Shown here: positions 11,440 through 21,935 of the stretch, in pieces
Layout: every line of letters starts with the position of its first letter
Position numbering within the stretch: position 1 is the stretch's first letter
Assembly (NCBI GenBank): GCA_963754125.1
Contig: CAVWEX010000001.1
Coordinates: 806,001-870,000, forward strand
Reading direction: 5' to 3'
DNA: 64,000 bases
Source of the DNA: RPQJ01 sp963754125
Lineage (GTDB): Bacteria; Pseudomonadota; Gammaproteobacteria; Steroidobacterales; Steroidobacteraceae
Program-made: the position numbers and the translations under genes
Notes under the pieces: generated by a model
Databases searched by the model: none
What the model saw: only the letters and a program-made list of their open reading frames with translations
What the model was told of the DNA's origin: nothing

Positions 11440-12645
11440 TCAGACCGTGCGGGTCGCGATCGCCGGTGAGACCATCGACGCGCGGCGCGCGGGCCGCAGC
11501 GCCGCGGCCAGGCTGACGATCCAGAGCACCACGACCCCGCCGACCAGATAATAGAGGTTCAGGCGCGGGAGTTCGAACGTCGTGCTGAGCCAGTAGCCGA
11601 GCAGCAGCGCGAGCACGCAGCCCGTCACGACCCCGGCGCTGGTGATCAGCCAGTTTTCGGCCAGGAAGTAACGCAGGATGTCGGTGCGCCGCGCGCCGAC
11701 GGCGCGTCGCGTGCCGATCTGCTTCGTGCGCGTGCTGACGTTGAACGCCGCGAGGCCGAAGATGCCGAGCGCGGCAATCCCGAGCAGCAGCGCCACCACG
11801 ACGCCGAGGTACACCGCCATGGCCCGGTCGCCGGCGTAGGTCGAGGCCGCGACGTACTCGAGCGAGCGCACGCGGAGGATCACGCGGCCGTTGTCGATCT
11901 TGCCGAGGGCCTCCTCTGCGGCCCGCATCACTTCATCCCGCCGGCCCGGCTCGGCACGGACCATGTAGCGGGCTTGCTGCTCGTCGGCAATGACCGGGAA
12001 CAGTGCGACGTCGCCGACGTTTTCCCAGCTCGGCCACGACCCGTGCATGTGGTCGATGATGCCGATCACGGTGACCGGGTCACTCAGCGACGTGTAGAGC
12101 GTCTTGCCGACCGCGGACTCGCCCGGGAACAGCTCCGCCGCAACCTCCTTCGTGATCATCATCTCGGTCGGCGACTCGGAGCTGTTGCGCTCGAACTTCC
12201 GCACCACCGACGCGTCGAAGTTCCGGCCCTCGGCGAGCCGTGCACCGAGGGTGTCGAGGCCGTGCTCGTCCACCTGGAAGAAGTTGATGTCGCCGCGACG
12301 ACCCTTCTCGGCGGGCTCCGTGTACATCGACGTGGCCGAGCCGCCGCCCGACAACGGTATCGCGTTGATGGTCGTCGCGGCCTCGACGCCGGGCAGTCCG
12401 CGCAGCACCTGCAGGTCCTCGCGCATCGTGGCCTCGCCCTGGAAGCGCTCACCCGAGGGCACCCACCCGACGAAGAAGATGTTCGGCACGTCCATGCCCG
12501 GGTCGCGGCCGATCAGGTCGAGGCGCTGTTTGACGATGTAGAGCGAGTTCACCGTGATGGCGAGCGCGAGCGCGATCTGCAGCGCCACCAGGATGGCGCC
12601 CGTCGGGCTGCGGCGCAGCGAACTCAGGATGGGCTTGATGTCCAT
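11440..12645 (-). CDS. MacB/FtsX-type ABC transporter permease
   Basis: 401 residues. One N-terminal membrane helix (about 16-38) is followed by a MacB-like periplasmic domain of about 230 residues and three C-terminal helices (about 278-385), with the FtsX motif TRTKQIGTRRAVGARRTDIL between them. It is probably one half of a heterodimeric MacB-type efflux system with the permease just upstream. Such mechanotransmission pumps export peptides, toxins or drugs from the periplasm, working with an HlyD adaptor and an outer-membrane channel. No channel gene is present here. Confidence 0.9.
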   Translation of the reverse strand: MDIKPILSSLRRSPTGAILVALQIALALAITVNSLYIVKQRLDLIGRDPGMDVPNIFFVGWVPSGERFQGEATMREDLQVLRGLPGVEAATTINAIPLSGGGSATSMYTEPAEKGRRGDINFFQVDEHGLDTLGARLAEGRNFDASVVRKFERNSSESPTEMMITKEVAAELFPGESAVGKTLYTSLSDPVTVIGIIDHMHGSWPSWENVGDVALFPVIADEQQARYMVRAEPGRRDEVMRAAEEALGKIDNGRVILRVRSLEYVAASTYAGDRAMAVYLGVVVALLLGIAALGIFGLAAFNVSTRTKQIGTRRAVGARRTDILRYFLAENWLITSAGVVTGCVLALLLGYWLSTTFELPRLNLYYLVGGVVVLWIVSLAAALRPARRASMVSPAIATRTV

Positions 12646-12661
12646 GTGCGTGTCCTTGGAG

Positions 12662-13996
12662 CTACTGCGTCTTGAGGTAGACGGCCGGTGCCGTCCGGCC
12701 GATGCGCCAGGAGGGATACAGCCCGGCCACGGCGCCCGCGAGCAGCGACAGCCCGAGCGTCACGAGCACGACGAGCGGATCGATCTCGGTGAGCCGCTCG
12801 TACGCGCCGCGGTCGAAGTCCGAGCCGTAGAGCGCACGGATGCCGGCGAGTCCGCCGAGCGCGAGCAACAGCCCGAGCACGCCGCCCGCGAGGCCGATCA
12901 GCATCACCTCGGTCATGTGCTGGCGGACGATGTCGCGACGGCTGGCGCCGAGCGCGCGGCGCAGGCCCGTGAGCGGCGCCGCGTTCAGGAACTTCGCGAG
13001 CAGCAGGCCGACGACGTTGACCAGGCAGACGCCGAGGAACAGCAGCGCGATGCCGATCAGCACGCGATTGTCGCGCTTCACGACCTTGTTTCGATCCAGC
13101 CACTGCTCGACGTCGTAGAGGCGATTGTTGAGCGGCCGCTCCATGCGGCCCGCGGCCTTCTGGGTGCGGGCGTAGTTGTCGAGGTAGGCCTGGTAGCGAT
13201 CGCGGTCGGCCGCGGTCGGCAGCTCGACCCAGAACTGCAACCAGACGCACTCCGAGTTCAGGAAGTCCTGGTAGGTCTCGCCGGACTCGGCCTTCCAGCA
13301 GTTGGTGTTGCCGTAGACGGGCAGTTCGAGCGAGCGCCCCCAGCCGTAGGGAATGTAGGCGTCCTCCGGATCCTCGAACGAGCCGTTGTTCAGGTCGAAG
13401 AACTTCGGGCTCGGCGCCCACGGCTCGAGCACGCCGACGACGCGGTACTCCACGGTGCCGAGCTTGACGGTGCGGCCGACGCTGTTCTCGCCGCCGAACA
13501 CCTTCTCGTTGGTCTCGTGGCTGAGCACGACGAGCGGCTGCGGCCCCTGGTCCGCCGCTGCGTCCCAGCCCTGGCCGTACTGGAACGGCACGTCGAACAT
13601 CGGGAAGAACTCGTGCGAGGTGACGCGCAGCGTCGCGTTGAACGGCTTGACGCCCTGGCGCTCGGGCAGCAGCAGCGCGCCCGACTTGTACATCACGAGG
13701 CTGCGGGAGGCGACGTTTGCGCCGTACAGCGCCATGGCGTCGCGGTAGGTCAGCAGCTGCGGCGGATTCTCCGGCTCGTCGTCGTCGTACGGACGTTCCG
13801 CGCTCCACGCGTCGAGCGTCACCGCGTGCAGCCGGTCGCTCTTCTCCGGGATCGGGTTCGTCGCCATCGCGTGGTAGATCGTGAACGTGACCGTGCACAC
13901 GGCGATGCCGAGCGCGATCGCGAGCACCATCAGTGCCGAGAGGCCCGGGTGGCGCTTGAGGCTGTCGAGCGCGAGGCGCAGGTCGTAGGAAAACAT
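12662..13996 (-). CDS. MacB/FtsX-type ABC transporter permease
   Basis: 444 residues from ATG 13996 (MFSYDLRLALDSLKRHPG). Same layout as the next gene: an N-terminal helix, a large periplasmic domain, and three C-terminal helices with LTGLRRALGASRRDIVRQH. The two permeases are clearly paralogous in plan but not close copies. It starts 2 nt after the ATPase stop and ends 16 nt before the second permease. No frameshift is seen in either permease. Confidence 0.9.
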   Translation of the reverse strand: MFSYDLRLALDSLKRHPGLSALMVLAIALGIAVCTVTFTIYHAMATNPIPEKSDRLHAVTLDAWSAERPYDDDEPENPPQLLTYRDAMALYGANVASRSLVMYKSGALLLPERQGVKPFNATLRVTSHEFFPMFDVPFQYGQGWDAAADQGPQPLVVLSHETNEKVFGGENSVGRTVKLGTVEYRVVGVLEPWAPSPKFFDLNNGSFEDPEDAYIPYGWGRSLELPVYGNTNCWKAESGETYQDFLNSECVWLQFWVELPTAADRDRYQAYLDNYARTQKAAGRMERPLNNRLYDVEQWLDRNKVVKRDNRVLIGIALLFLGVCLVNVVGLLLAKFLNAAPLTGLRRALGASRRDIVRQHMTEVMLIGLAGGVLGLLLALGGLAGIRALYGSDFDRGAYERLTEIDPLVVLVTLGLSLLAGAVAGLYPSWRIGRTAPAVYLKTQ

Positions 13997-13998
13997 GG

Positions 13999-14739
13999 TC
14001 AGGCCCGTGGCCACAGCGCGTCGGCGGCCGGAGGATGCAGCACCGTGACCGACGCCGAGTGCGCCTCGTACGGCTTGTAGTCGGTGATCTGGCCGTCGAT
14101 GACCTGCACGTTGCGGTGTGCGCGGCGGGCGAGCTCCGGATCGTGGGTCACCATGACGATCGTGGCGCCCATGCCGTTGATCTGCTCGAGCAGGTCCATC
14201 ACCTGCCGCGCCATCAGCGAGTCGAGGTTGCCGGTCGGCTCGTCCGCGAGCAGCAGCGCGGGATCGCCCGCGAGCGCACGCGCGATCGCCACCCGCTGCT
14301 GCTGGCCACCCGAGAGCTGCGAGGGCAGGTGCTTGACGCGCGAGGTCAGGCCGACGAGGTCGAGCGCGGAGTTGATGCGCTCGCGGCGCTCCGCGGCCGG
14401 CAGCCGGCGATAGCGCAGCGGCACGTCGACGTTGTCGAAGACGTTCAGGTCCGGGATCAGGTTGAAGCTCTGGAAGATGAACCCGATCTTGTGGTTGCGG
14501 ACCCGCGAGCGCGCGTCGTCGTCGAGCCGGCTCACGTCCTCGCCGTCGAGGCGGTAGGTGCCGGCGTCGAAGGTCTCGAGCAGGCCGGCGACGTTGAGGA
14601 ACGTCGTCTTGCCGGAGCCCGAGGGCCCCGTCACCGCGACGAACTCGCCCTTCTCGACCGTGAGGCTGAACTCGCGCAGCGCGTGCGTCTCGAGCAGGTC
14701 CGTCCGGTAGGCCTTGGTCACCTGGGTCATTTCGAGCAT
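13999..14739 (-). CDS. MacB/LolD-type ABC transporter ATPase
   Basis: 246 residues from ATG 14739 (MLEMTQVTKAYRTD). Walker A is GPSGSGKTT (about 39-47), followed by the Q loop in GFIFQSFNLIP, the signature LSGGQQQR, Walker B ALLLADEPTGNLD, and the H loop TIVMVTHD. The spacing and the EPTGNLD motif are typical of the MacB/LolD class that powers FtsX-fold permeases. The gene lies between the adaptor and the permeases in the same operon. Confidence 0.94.
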   Translation of the reverse strand: MLEMTQVTKAYRTDLLETHALREFSLTVEKGEFVAVTGPSGSGKTTFLNVAGLLETFDAGTYRLDGEDVSRLDDDARSRVRNHKIGFIFQSFNLIPDLNVFDNVDVPLRYRRLPAAERRERINSALDLVGLTSRVKHLPSQLSGGQQQRVAIARALAGDPALLLADEPTGNLDSLMARQVMDLLEQINGMGATIVMVTHDPELARRAHRNVQVIDGQITDYKPYEAHSASVTVLHPPAADALWPRA

Positions 14740-14765
14740 CGGTCCGTCCTCTTGCAATGTGTCGT

Positions 14766-16090
14766 TCAGTCCGCGAGCAGCACGCGCGGCACGTTCCTGA
14801 AATCCTCGGTGTCGGAGATCACGACCTGGTCGCCTTCGGCGAGCCCGCCCGTGATCTCGACTTCCCGGACGCTGACGGCGCCGGTGGTGATCGGCCGCTG
14901 CTCGGCGACGCCGTCCTTGACGACGTAGGCCGTGGCGCCGCCACCGGCCTCGTAGAAGCCGCCGCGCTCCACCTTCAGCACGTCGTCGCGGCGGTCCATC
15001 AGGATGCGCACGGACACGCGCTGGTTCTGGCGCAGGCCCGGCCGGCACCTCGCGCAGGCGGACGCGACCCGTGACCTCGCCCTGGCGCACTTCCGGCGAG
15101 ATCGCACTCACCTCGCCCGGGTAGGTCTTGCCGCCGAACGACACTTCCGAGGCCATGCCCGGCCCGATCGTGCCGGCATAGGTCTCGGCCACGCGGAATT
15201 CGATCTCGAGCGCGGAGAGGTCCACGACCGTGAGCAGCGCGGCGTCCTGCTGGACCGCCGCCTTCTGCGTCACGGCGAGGTTGCCGATGATGCCGTCGAC
15301 CGGCGACTTCACCGCGAGCTCGCCGACGCGGCGCTCGAGGTCCTCGACCAGCAGCTGCTGGCGGTCGCGCTGCAGGCGGCGCGTCTGCAGCTCGAACTCG
15401 AGGCTCTCCTTCTCGAGGCCGGCGCGTCGCGACGGCGTGCTTGTGCGTCAGCTTCGCCTCGTCGAGCTCGTCGCGGGCGCGCTGGAAGTCCCGCTCGCTG
15501 ATGACCTTCTGCGCCCAGGCCTGCTCGGCGCGCGCGAACTCGCGCTCGGCGGCCCGGATCGCCACACCCGCCATGTCGCTGGTCTGCTGGCCCTGCAGGA
15601 CCTTGCGGCCCACGTCGATCTCCTGGCGCTTGAGGTCGACGCGCAGGCTCTCGAGCGTCGCCTGCTCGCGCTCGAACTCGTTGCGCAGGCCCGGGCTCTC
15701 GACCGTGGCGAGCAGGTCGCCCTTCCGGACCGCGTCGCCCGCGTTGCGCGCGTAGGTCACGGTACCGGCCGCCGGCGCGTAGAGCGTCGGGCTGACCGCG
15801 GCGACCACCGTGGCCTGTGCGGCCACGTCGCTCACGAACTCGCCGCGCGTGACCGTCGCGATGCGCACGCGCTCGCGCGACACCGTGGCGTCGCTCGAAC
15901 TCCACGCCTTCAGCAGCGAGGCGAGCGCCACGAGGACGAGCACGAGCAGCAGCCCGCCCGCGACCAGCCAGACCCGCCGGTCGTGCCGCCAGCCCGTGGG
16001 GGTCGCGATCTCGCGATCCTGGGCGGCGGTGCCGCGCATGCCGGCGGTAGCCGGACGGTCGGGGATGCGGGTGATGGGAGCAAGCGGCAT
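14766..16090 (-). CDS. HlyD/MacA-family periplasmic adaptor (frameshifted)
   Basis: Restored length is 440 residues from ATG 16090 (MPLAPITRIPD). One membrane helix (about 40-62) is followed by a barrel-sandwich half-motif (APAAGTVTYARNAGDAVRKGD), a long alpha-hairpin coiled coil (about 125-225), the second lipoyl half (VKSPVDGIIGNLAV), and a beta-barrel with GLRQNQRVSVRIL. Shifts at about 15430 and 15045 resolve as ACG/ACC and GCC/GCG. First gene of the efflux operon; it would bridge the inner-membrane permeases to an outer-membrane channel encoded elsewhere. Confidence 0.9.
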
Positions 16091-16124
16091 CGGTTGGGTC
16101 CGGAGGGGTACGCCACGGAACTCT

Positions 16125-16141
16125 TGCAGGGATCGTGCCAA
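16125..16141 (-). promoter_or_regulatory. Sigma-54 promoter of ABC efflux operon
   Basis: On the minus strand TTGGCACG-ATCC-CTGCA fits the -24/-12 consensus TTGGCACG-N4-TTGCA with one mismatch and correct spacing. The predicted start is near 16114, leaving a leader of about 24 nt before the adaptor start codon at 16090. The same operon encodes an NtrC-type activator and its kinase, which supports a functional autoregulated promoter. Confidence 0.85.
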
Positions 16142-16310
16142 CCCCGGCCGAAAGGCTCGTCCTCACTGGAATCAACGACTTGTCGCTGCCGTGTCGGACG
16201 ATCGCCGGACCGGGCGCGTGTCCGGTCGCGGACAGCGGACGAGTCCGCGGACACATTCCCCCGGCCCGGCCGAAATGACATAGTTCCGGCCCCGAGGGAG
16301 GAAACGAACC

Positions 16311-17172
16311 ATGGATATTCGCGGACGCCGCCAGAGCAGCAACATCGAGGACCGTCGAGGCATGCGCCCCGTGCGCACCGGCGTCGGGCTCAGCGTCGGC
16401 GGCGTGCTGATCCTGTTGGTGCTGAGCCTGTTCGGTATCAACCCGCTGCCGTTCCTCGGCATCGCCACCAAGGCGCCCGAGGTGCAGATGCAGGACACCG
16501 GCCAGCCCTACCAGGAAAACGCGCAGGAGGCGGAGGCGCGCGAGCTGACGGCCGTCGTGCTGGCCGACACCGAGGAAACGTGGAGCGCGCTGCTGCCCAA
16601 GTACGGCCTCCAGTACGTCGAGCCGCGGCTCGTGCTGTTCAACGAGGCGGTCGAGTCGGCCTGCGGCACGGGCCAGTCCGCGATGGGCCCCTTCTATTGC
16701 CCGCTCGACCAGAAGGTGTACCTCGACATGTCGTTCTTCCGCGACCTGGAGCAGCGCTTCGGCGCGCCGGGCGACTTCGCGCAGGCCTACGTGATCGCGC
16801 ACGAGGTCGGCCACCACGTGCAGAACCTCGCCGGCACGTCGGAGAAGGTCCGCGCGGCGCAGAAGAGGCATGAGCCAGGCCGACGCGAACGCGCTGTCCG
16901 TGCGAATGGAGCTGCAGGCCGACTGCTACGCCGGCGTCTGGGCCCACAACGCGGCGCGCTCGCGCCAGCTGCTCGAGGCGGGCGACGTCGAGGAAGGTCT
17001 GCGCGCCGCGAGCGCGATCGGCGACGACCGCATCCAGAAGCAGACGCAGGGCCGCGTCGTGCCGGACGGATTCACGCACGGCAGTTCCGAGCAGCGCATG
17101 CGCTGGTTCAACCGCGGGCTCGAGACCGGCGATCCGGCGGCTTGCGATACGTTCGCTGCGGCGCAGCTCTGA
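16311..17172 (+). CDS. YpfJ-family neutral zinc metallopeptidase (frameshifted)
   Basis: Restored length is 286 residues. A basic N-terminus, one membrane helix (about 24-46) and a zinc protease domain with HEVGHH (about residue 164) are followed by the downstream MELQADCYAGVWAH block with the third zinc ligand. Family members (COG2321) are membrane-anchored peptidases of unknown substrate. The frame shifts at about 16872; reading AGG/AGC joins AAQK(R/S) to MSQADANALSV. It diverges from the efflux operon across 220 nt that contain the sigma-54 promoter of the other strand. Confidence 0.88.
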
Positions 17173-17296
17173 TCGCCGTCGCGGCGGGTCAGCGGATCCG
17201 CGCCGGACGCGTCTCGAGTCGCTCCCCGATACTCGCTTGGTCGGGACGCGTCCGGCACGGACCCGCCGTCGCTGCGCTGGGCGCAGAGGCGATCGC

Positions 17297-18410
17297 TCAG
17301 AGGTTCAGGCGGCCCGCGTAGCCGGTGAGCTCTAGGTAGCCGCGGCCGAGCGGCGCGCCGTCGGGCGCGCGCAGCCGGATCGGCCCTTCCCAGTAGATCG
17401 TGCCGGTGCTCGAGCGCGAGTCGAGCTCGGCGTCGTCCATCAGCGGCTCGACGTCGAACTCGCGATCGCCCACGCGCACGCGCCACGCGACGGGGTACTC
17501 GGCGCCGGTGCGCGGTGAGCGCCACATCCGCGTCGGAGACCACGTGACCTCCGTCAGGCTTGAACGTGCGCACGCTGCCGTCGGGCTCGCGCAGCGTCGC
17601 CGCGGCCCAGCGCGCGTTGCCCGCGGCGTCGCGCATGCGGAACGCCATCAGCGCGCCGCCGTCCTCGAGGTTGACGCCCAGCCAGTCCCAGCCGCGGGCC
17701 TCCGCGTCCATCACGTCGCTGGACCACTCGTGGTCGAACCACGCCTCGCCGGTGACGGCGCGCCGCCGGCCGTCGAGCACGATCTCGCCGCTCACGCGCA
17801 GCTGCGGCAGGCTGTAGTAGTAGCTCGCCTGGTCCGGGCTCGGGCCCTTGCGGCTGTAGCCGCGCTCGCCCTGCAGCAGCGGCGGCTGCACCCGGTCGAG
17901 GTCGAGCCGCAGCGCGAAGTCCTCGCCGGCCACCACCGCGCGGTAGCGATCCCCATCCTGCCGCAGCGACCAGTCGTCGAGTCGCAGGTCCACGCGGCCC
18001 TCGCGCGCGTACGCGAGGTCGAATCCGGCGCGCGCCGAGCGCTCGGCGTGACGCAGCCGGCCGTGCGCCGGATCGGCGACCGCCGCGTGGCCGAACAGGA
18101 TCTGCGTGGGCGCGAAGCGACTCGGGTTCGACTCGCCGAGCCCCGGCCGCACGCGGAAGAACGTCACCTGGAAGCCGAGCGGCGCGCCGGCCTCGTCCTG
18201 CACCCAGCCGGTCACGTACCACCACTCGATGCGGTAGTCGGGATGCGCGCCTTCGTTACGCGGGAACTCCAGCTCGACGCCGGGCACGACCGGCGGGTAG
18301 GCGACCTCGGCGCGCAGCGGAGCGAATGCGTACAGGCAGCAGGAGAACAGCACGAGCGTGACGACGCGCTCACGCGGCCGGCGATCACGCACGAACGTGC
18401 CCGGTTTCAC
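17297..18410 (-). CDS. AttH/CrtC-like lipocalin-fold protein with signal peptide (frameshifted)
   Basis: Restored length is 370 residues from GTG 18410, which overlaps the permease stop (GTGA). Residues 1-35 form a signal peptide or anchor (VVTLVLFSCCLYAF). The body has AttH/carotenoid-1,2-hydratase motifs: EWWYVTGWV, FQVTFFRVRP, GEAWFDHEWSS and DWLGVNLEDG. The frame shifts at about 17530, where the expected WRSPRTGAEYPV block begins. Members often sit beside Lol-like ABC transporters, as here, and are thought to act on lipids or hydrophobic molecules in the periplasm. Last gene of the eight-gene operon. Confidence 0.85.
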
Positions 18411-20933
18411 CAGTCTTCCTTCACGGCGCGCACCACGTCGTCGCCCATCGCCTGGCGGCCGCTCACGGCCGAGGTGAGCGCCGCGGCGACAACCAGCACG
18501 CCGCTCAGCACCGCGAGCAGCCCCCACGGCACGTGCACGTCCATGGTCCAGTGGAACGACTGCCGGTTCACCACGTAGATCAGGATCAGGCTCACCACGA
18601 AGCCCACCACGAGCCCCGTGACCACGCCCACCGCACCGAGCGCCGCGCCCTCGAAGGCCAGCATCCTGCCGATCTCGCCGCGCGTCACGCCGAGGTGGCG
18701 CAGCATGCCGAACTCGCCGCGCCGCGCCAGCACCTGCGAGCTCGTGCTCGCGCTGATGCCGAACAGCCCGATCAGCACCGCCACCGCCTCGAGCAGGTAG
18801 GTCACCGCGAAGGTGCGGTCGAAGACGCGCAGCGACATCCGGCGGATCTCGCGCGGCACCGCGATCTGGTAGCTGCCCTCGCGCTGCAGCGCGGCCTGGA
18901 TGCGCTCGACCACCACGTCGGGTTCGGCGCCGCGCTCGAGCCACAGCGCCGCCGTGGTGGCGCGCGTGTCGCCGGTGTAGCGCACGAACACGTCGCGCGG
19001 CAGCACCACCGATCCACCCGGGCGCTCGTAGTCGCGCCACAGTCCGCGCACGCTGGCGCGCACGACCTCGCCGCCGAGCGGCAGGTCGAACACCGTGCCG
19101 ACGTCGTAGCCGCGCAGGTCGAGCGCCGCTTCCGAGGCCCACACCGGCACGGTGCCCGGCGGCGCGGGCGCGGGGTCGGTGCGGCGCAGCGGCAGGATGG
19201 CGCCGGCGCCGGCCTCGTCGATCGGCCGCGCGATCAGCGTGAACGGCAGCCCGGAACCCGGCAACGCGACGTCCTGGAAGCGCACGAAGTCGGCGCGCGC
19301 GACGCCGTCGACGCCGGCGATCACGCGCTGCGCGGCCTCGTCGAGATAGCTCGTGAGTCCGGCCGAACCGGCGCGCACGTAGAGGTCCGCCGGCAGGATG
19401 CGCTGCATCCACGCGTCGAGCGAGATGCGGAACGAGTACACCATGATCGCCATCGAGACCATCAGGCTGAAGCTCACGAGCACGGCCGCGATGCTCACGG
19501 TCGAGCGGCGCGCCGTGCCCTTGAGCTGCGCGCTCGCGATCTGCAGCCACGGCGGACCCGCGGCGGGCAGGCGGTCGAACGCGAGGTGCGAGAGCGTGGG
19601 CGCGAAGAACACCGCGCCGAGCAGCAGGCAGGCGATCGCCGTGTAGCCCGGCAGCGCGATGCCCTCGATCGGCGGCAGCAGCAGCGCCGCGACGGCGGCG
19701 GCCGACGAGCGCGAGCGCCACCCAGCCGTGACGGCGCGCCGCAAGCGGCGCCTCGTCGCCCGCCTTGAGCGCGGCGGCGGCGGGCACCGAGGCCGCCTCG
19801 CGCGCCGGACCCAGCGTGGCGACGATCGCCGCGGCGACACCGAGCCCGAGGAACGCCAGCGTCTCCACCGGATGCACCGTGAGCTGCGGTGCGACGCCGC
19901 GGAAGTAGCCGGCGCCGAGGTCCGCGCCGAAGGCGGCGAGACCGGCGCGGGCGATGACGATGCCGAGCGCCACGCCGAGCGCCGCGCCCACGACGCCCAC
20001 GAGCCCGCCCGACAGCAGCGCCGCCGCGAGCTGCTCGCGCACCGTCATGCCCATCGCGTGCAGCAGCGCGATCTCGCGGCGGCGGCGCGCCACCGCGAGC
20101 GACTGCGTGGCGTACACGAGGAACGCGCCGGTGAAGAGCGCCACCAGCGCGAGCGCGGTGAGGTTCGAGCGGTACGCGAGCGACAGGCGCACCGCATCGT
20201 CGCTCGCCTCGCCGGGCGTGGTCAGGCGCACGCCGGGCGGCAGCAGCGCGCGCAGCGCATCCTGCACCGCGACCGGATCGGCGCCGGGCTCGAGGCGCAG
20301 GTCCACGCGATCGAGCCGGCCGAGCCGGTCGAGCCGCCACTGCGCGGTCGCGATGTCGAGCATGCCGAGCGGCTGGCGGTACTCGCCCGCGGGCAGCAAC
20401 CCGGCGACGCGCAACTGCACCGTGTCGAGCGCCACCTGCACCTCGAAGGCGTCGCCCACCGCGAGATCGAAGGCCTGCGCCGCCGCGGGGCTCAGCCACA
20501 CCGAGTCCTCGGCGAGCAGGCCGCTGCCCTGCGAGGCGGTGGCGCCCGCCGCCGCGAGTCCCGGCTGCAGCCGCGCCGCGCGGAACGGATCGAGCCCGAC
20601 GAGCTTCAGCGTCCGGTCGCGACCCGGCAGCCGCGCCTGCGCCTCGACGATGGGGCTCGCCACCGCGACGCCGGGCACGGCCGCGAGCTTCGGGTACAGC
20701 GCCTCGTCGAAGCCGAGCCCCGGCGCCTGCACCGAGAGGTCGGCCATGCCGAACAGGCTGCGCGAGGCGAGCTGCACCTCGTCCGCGGCGACGCGGTTGA
20801 TCAGGTACACGGAGAAGCCGAGCGCGACACCGAGCGCGATCGCGACGATCGCGAGGATCGTGCGTCCCGGCGCCTGGCGGAGCGGCCCGAGTGCCGCGGC
20901 CTCGAGCAGCGCCCGCCGCGCGCCGAACGTCAT
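18407..20933 (-). CDS. Two-module FtsX-type ABC permease (LolC/E-like), frameshifted
   Basis: Restored length is 841 residues from ATG 20933. Two tandem FtsX modules are visible: helix 1 (RTILAIVAIALGVALGF), a large periplasmic domain and three helices around residues 255-390; then a linker pair of helices and a second module (STVSIAAVLVSFSL) ending with SALTSAVSG-type helices. This 800-plus-residue ten-helix plan is that of the YbbP/AttFG-like permeases rather than LolC. The shift at about 19703 resolves as GTC/GTG. It is 17 nt after the ATPase and overlaps the AttH-like gene. The inferred role is extraction or export of a lipid-like substrate. Confidence 0.9.
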
Positions 20934-20950
20934 GGCGGGCGCGTCCACGC

Positions 20951-21681
20951 TCAGGCCGCCGGCGGCGCAGCGCGGGCGCAGCTGCAGCCCGGTGCGCGTC
21001 AGCTCGTAGATGCGATCTACGGTGGCCGCGGCAGTGGCCGAGTGCGTGACCAGCATGCCCGCCGCGTTGTCGCGCTTGATCTGGGCGCGGAGGATCTCGA
21101 GGATCACCGCGGCGTTGTCCGGGTCGAGGTTGCCGGTGGGCTCGTCGGCGAGCACCAGCGCCGGCCGGTGCGCGAGCGCGCGGGCCACGGCGACGCGCTG
21201 CATCTCGCCGCCCGACAGCTCGCGCGGCAGGCTGCCGGCGCGGTGCGCGAGGCCCACGGCCGTGAGCAGTTCATCGACGCGCTGCGCCGCCGCGGGACCG
21301 GCCTCGCCGTTGAGCGCGAGCGGCAGGCCCACGTTGCGCGCCACGCTGAGGTGCGGCAGCAGGTGGAAGGCCTGGAACACGAAGCCCATGCGCGCCCGCC
21401 GCACGCGGGTGCGCGCCGTCTCGTCGAGGCTGCGCGAGGTCGCGGCCCTCGAGCAGGATCTGGCCCGAGTCGGGCACGTCGAGCCCGGCGACGAGGTTGA
21501 GCAGCGTGGACTTGCCGACGCCGGACTCGCCCACGATCGCGACGTACTCGCCCGGCTGCACCGTGAGCTGGAGGCCGTCGAGCACGCGCCGGCCGCTCGC
21601 GCCGCCGTAGGACTTCGTCAGGTTGCGAACGTCGAGCATGCCGGTCAGATCGCAGCCGACGGCCGCGACAGCTGGATTCAT
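20951..21681 (-). CDS. LolD/YbbA-type ABC ATPase (frameshifted)
   Basis: Restored length is 242 residues from ATG 21681, which overlaps the ACP stop (ATGA); ATG 21639 (MLDVRNLTKSYGG) is an alternative start. Walker A GESGVGKST, FQAFHLLPHLS, signature LSGGEMQR, Walker B LVLADEPTGNLD and the H loop MLVTHS are present. A shift at about 21432 resolves as GCG/GCC. As written, the frame runs without a stop into the permease. Reading one codon near 20978 as CTG/CTC instead gives a stop at 20951-20953, 17 nt before the permease ATG. A true fusion is therefore possible but less likely. Confidence 0.85.
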
Positions 21682-21926
21682 CGTCGACGCCGCGGCCCGA
21701 GGTAGGCGACGCACTTGTCGAGGCTCGCGAGCCGCGAATAGTCCGTCTCCGGCACCTCGACGCCGAGTTCCCGGTGCAGCGCGATCGCGAAATTGAGCGT
21801 GTCCATGGAGTCGAAGTCGAACTGGTCGCGGAAGTCGATGCCGGGGATGACGCTCGACGCCTCGACGTCGGGCGCGATTTCGGTGATCAGGTCGAGGATA
21901 CGCTTTGCGAGATCTTCGCGATTCAT
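21678..21926 (-). CDS. Acyl carrier protein
   Basis: 82 residues. The phosphopantetheine serine is in FDFDSMDTLNF (S40), preceded by the acidic helix I and followed by VEVPETDYSRL, as in type II ACPs. It starts 9 nt after the E2 stop and its stop overlaps the ATPase start. An ACP inside a 2-oxoacid dehydrogenase operon is unusual; it may receive an acyl group from the E2 or from the acyl-CoA synthetase. No phosphopantetheinyl transferase, ketosynthase or thioesterase gene is nearby. Confidence 0.92.
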   Translation of the reverse strand: MNREDLAKRILDLITEIAPDVEASSVIPGIDFRDQFDFDSMDTLNFAIALHRELGVEVPETDYSRLASLDKCVAYLGPRRRR

Positions 21927-21935
21927 CTCATGTCC

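Noticed and set aside
18407..21681. Apparent ABC ATPase-permease fusion protein
   Set aside because: There is no stop between the two as written, but one third-position alternative (CTG/CTC near 20978) gives a normal ATPase end 17 nt before a permease ATG, in line with the other indels. Kept as two genes.
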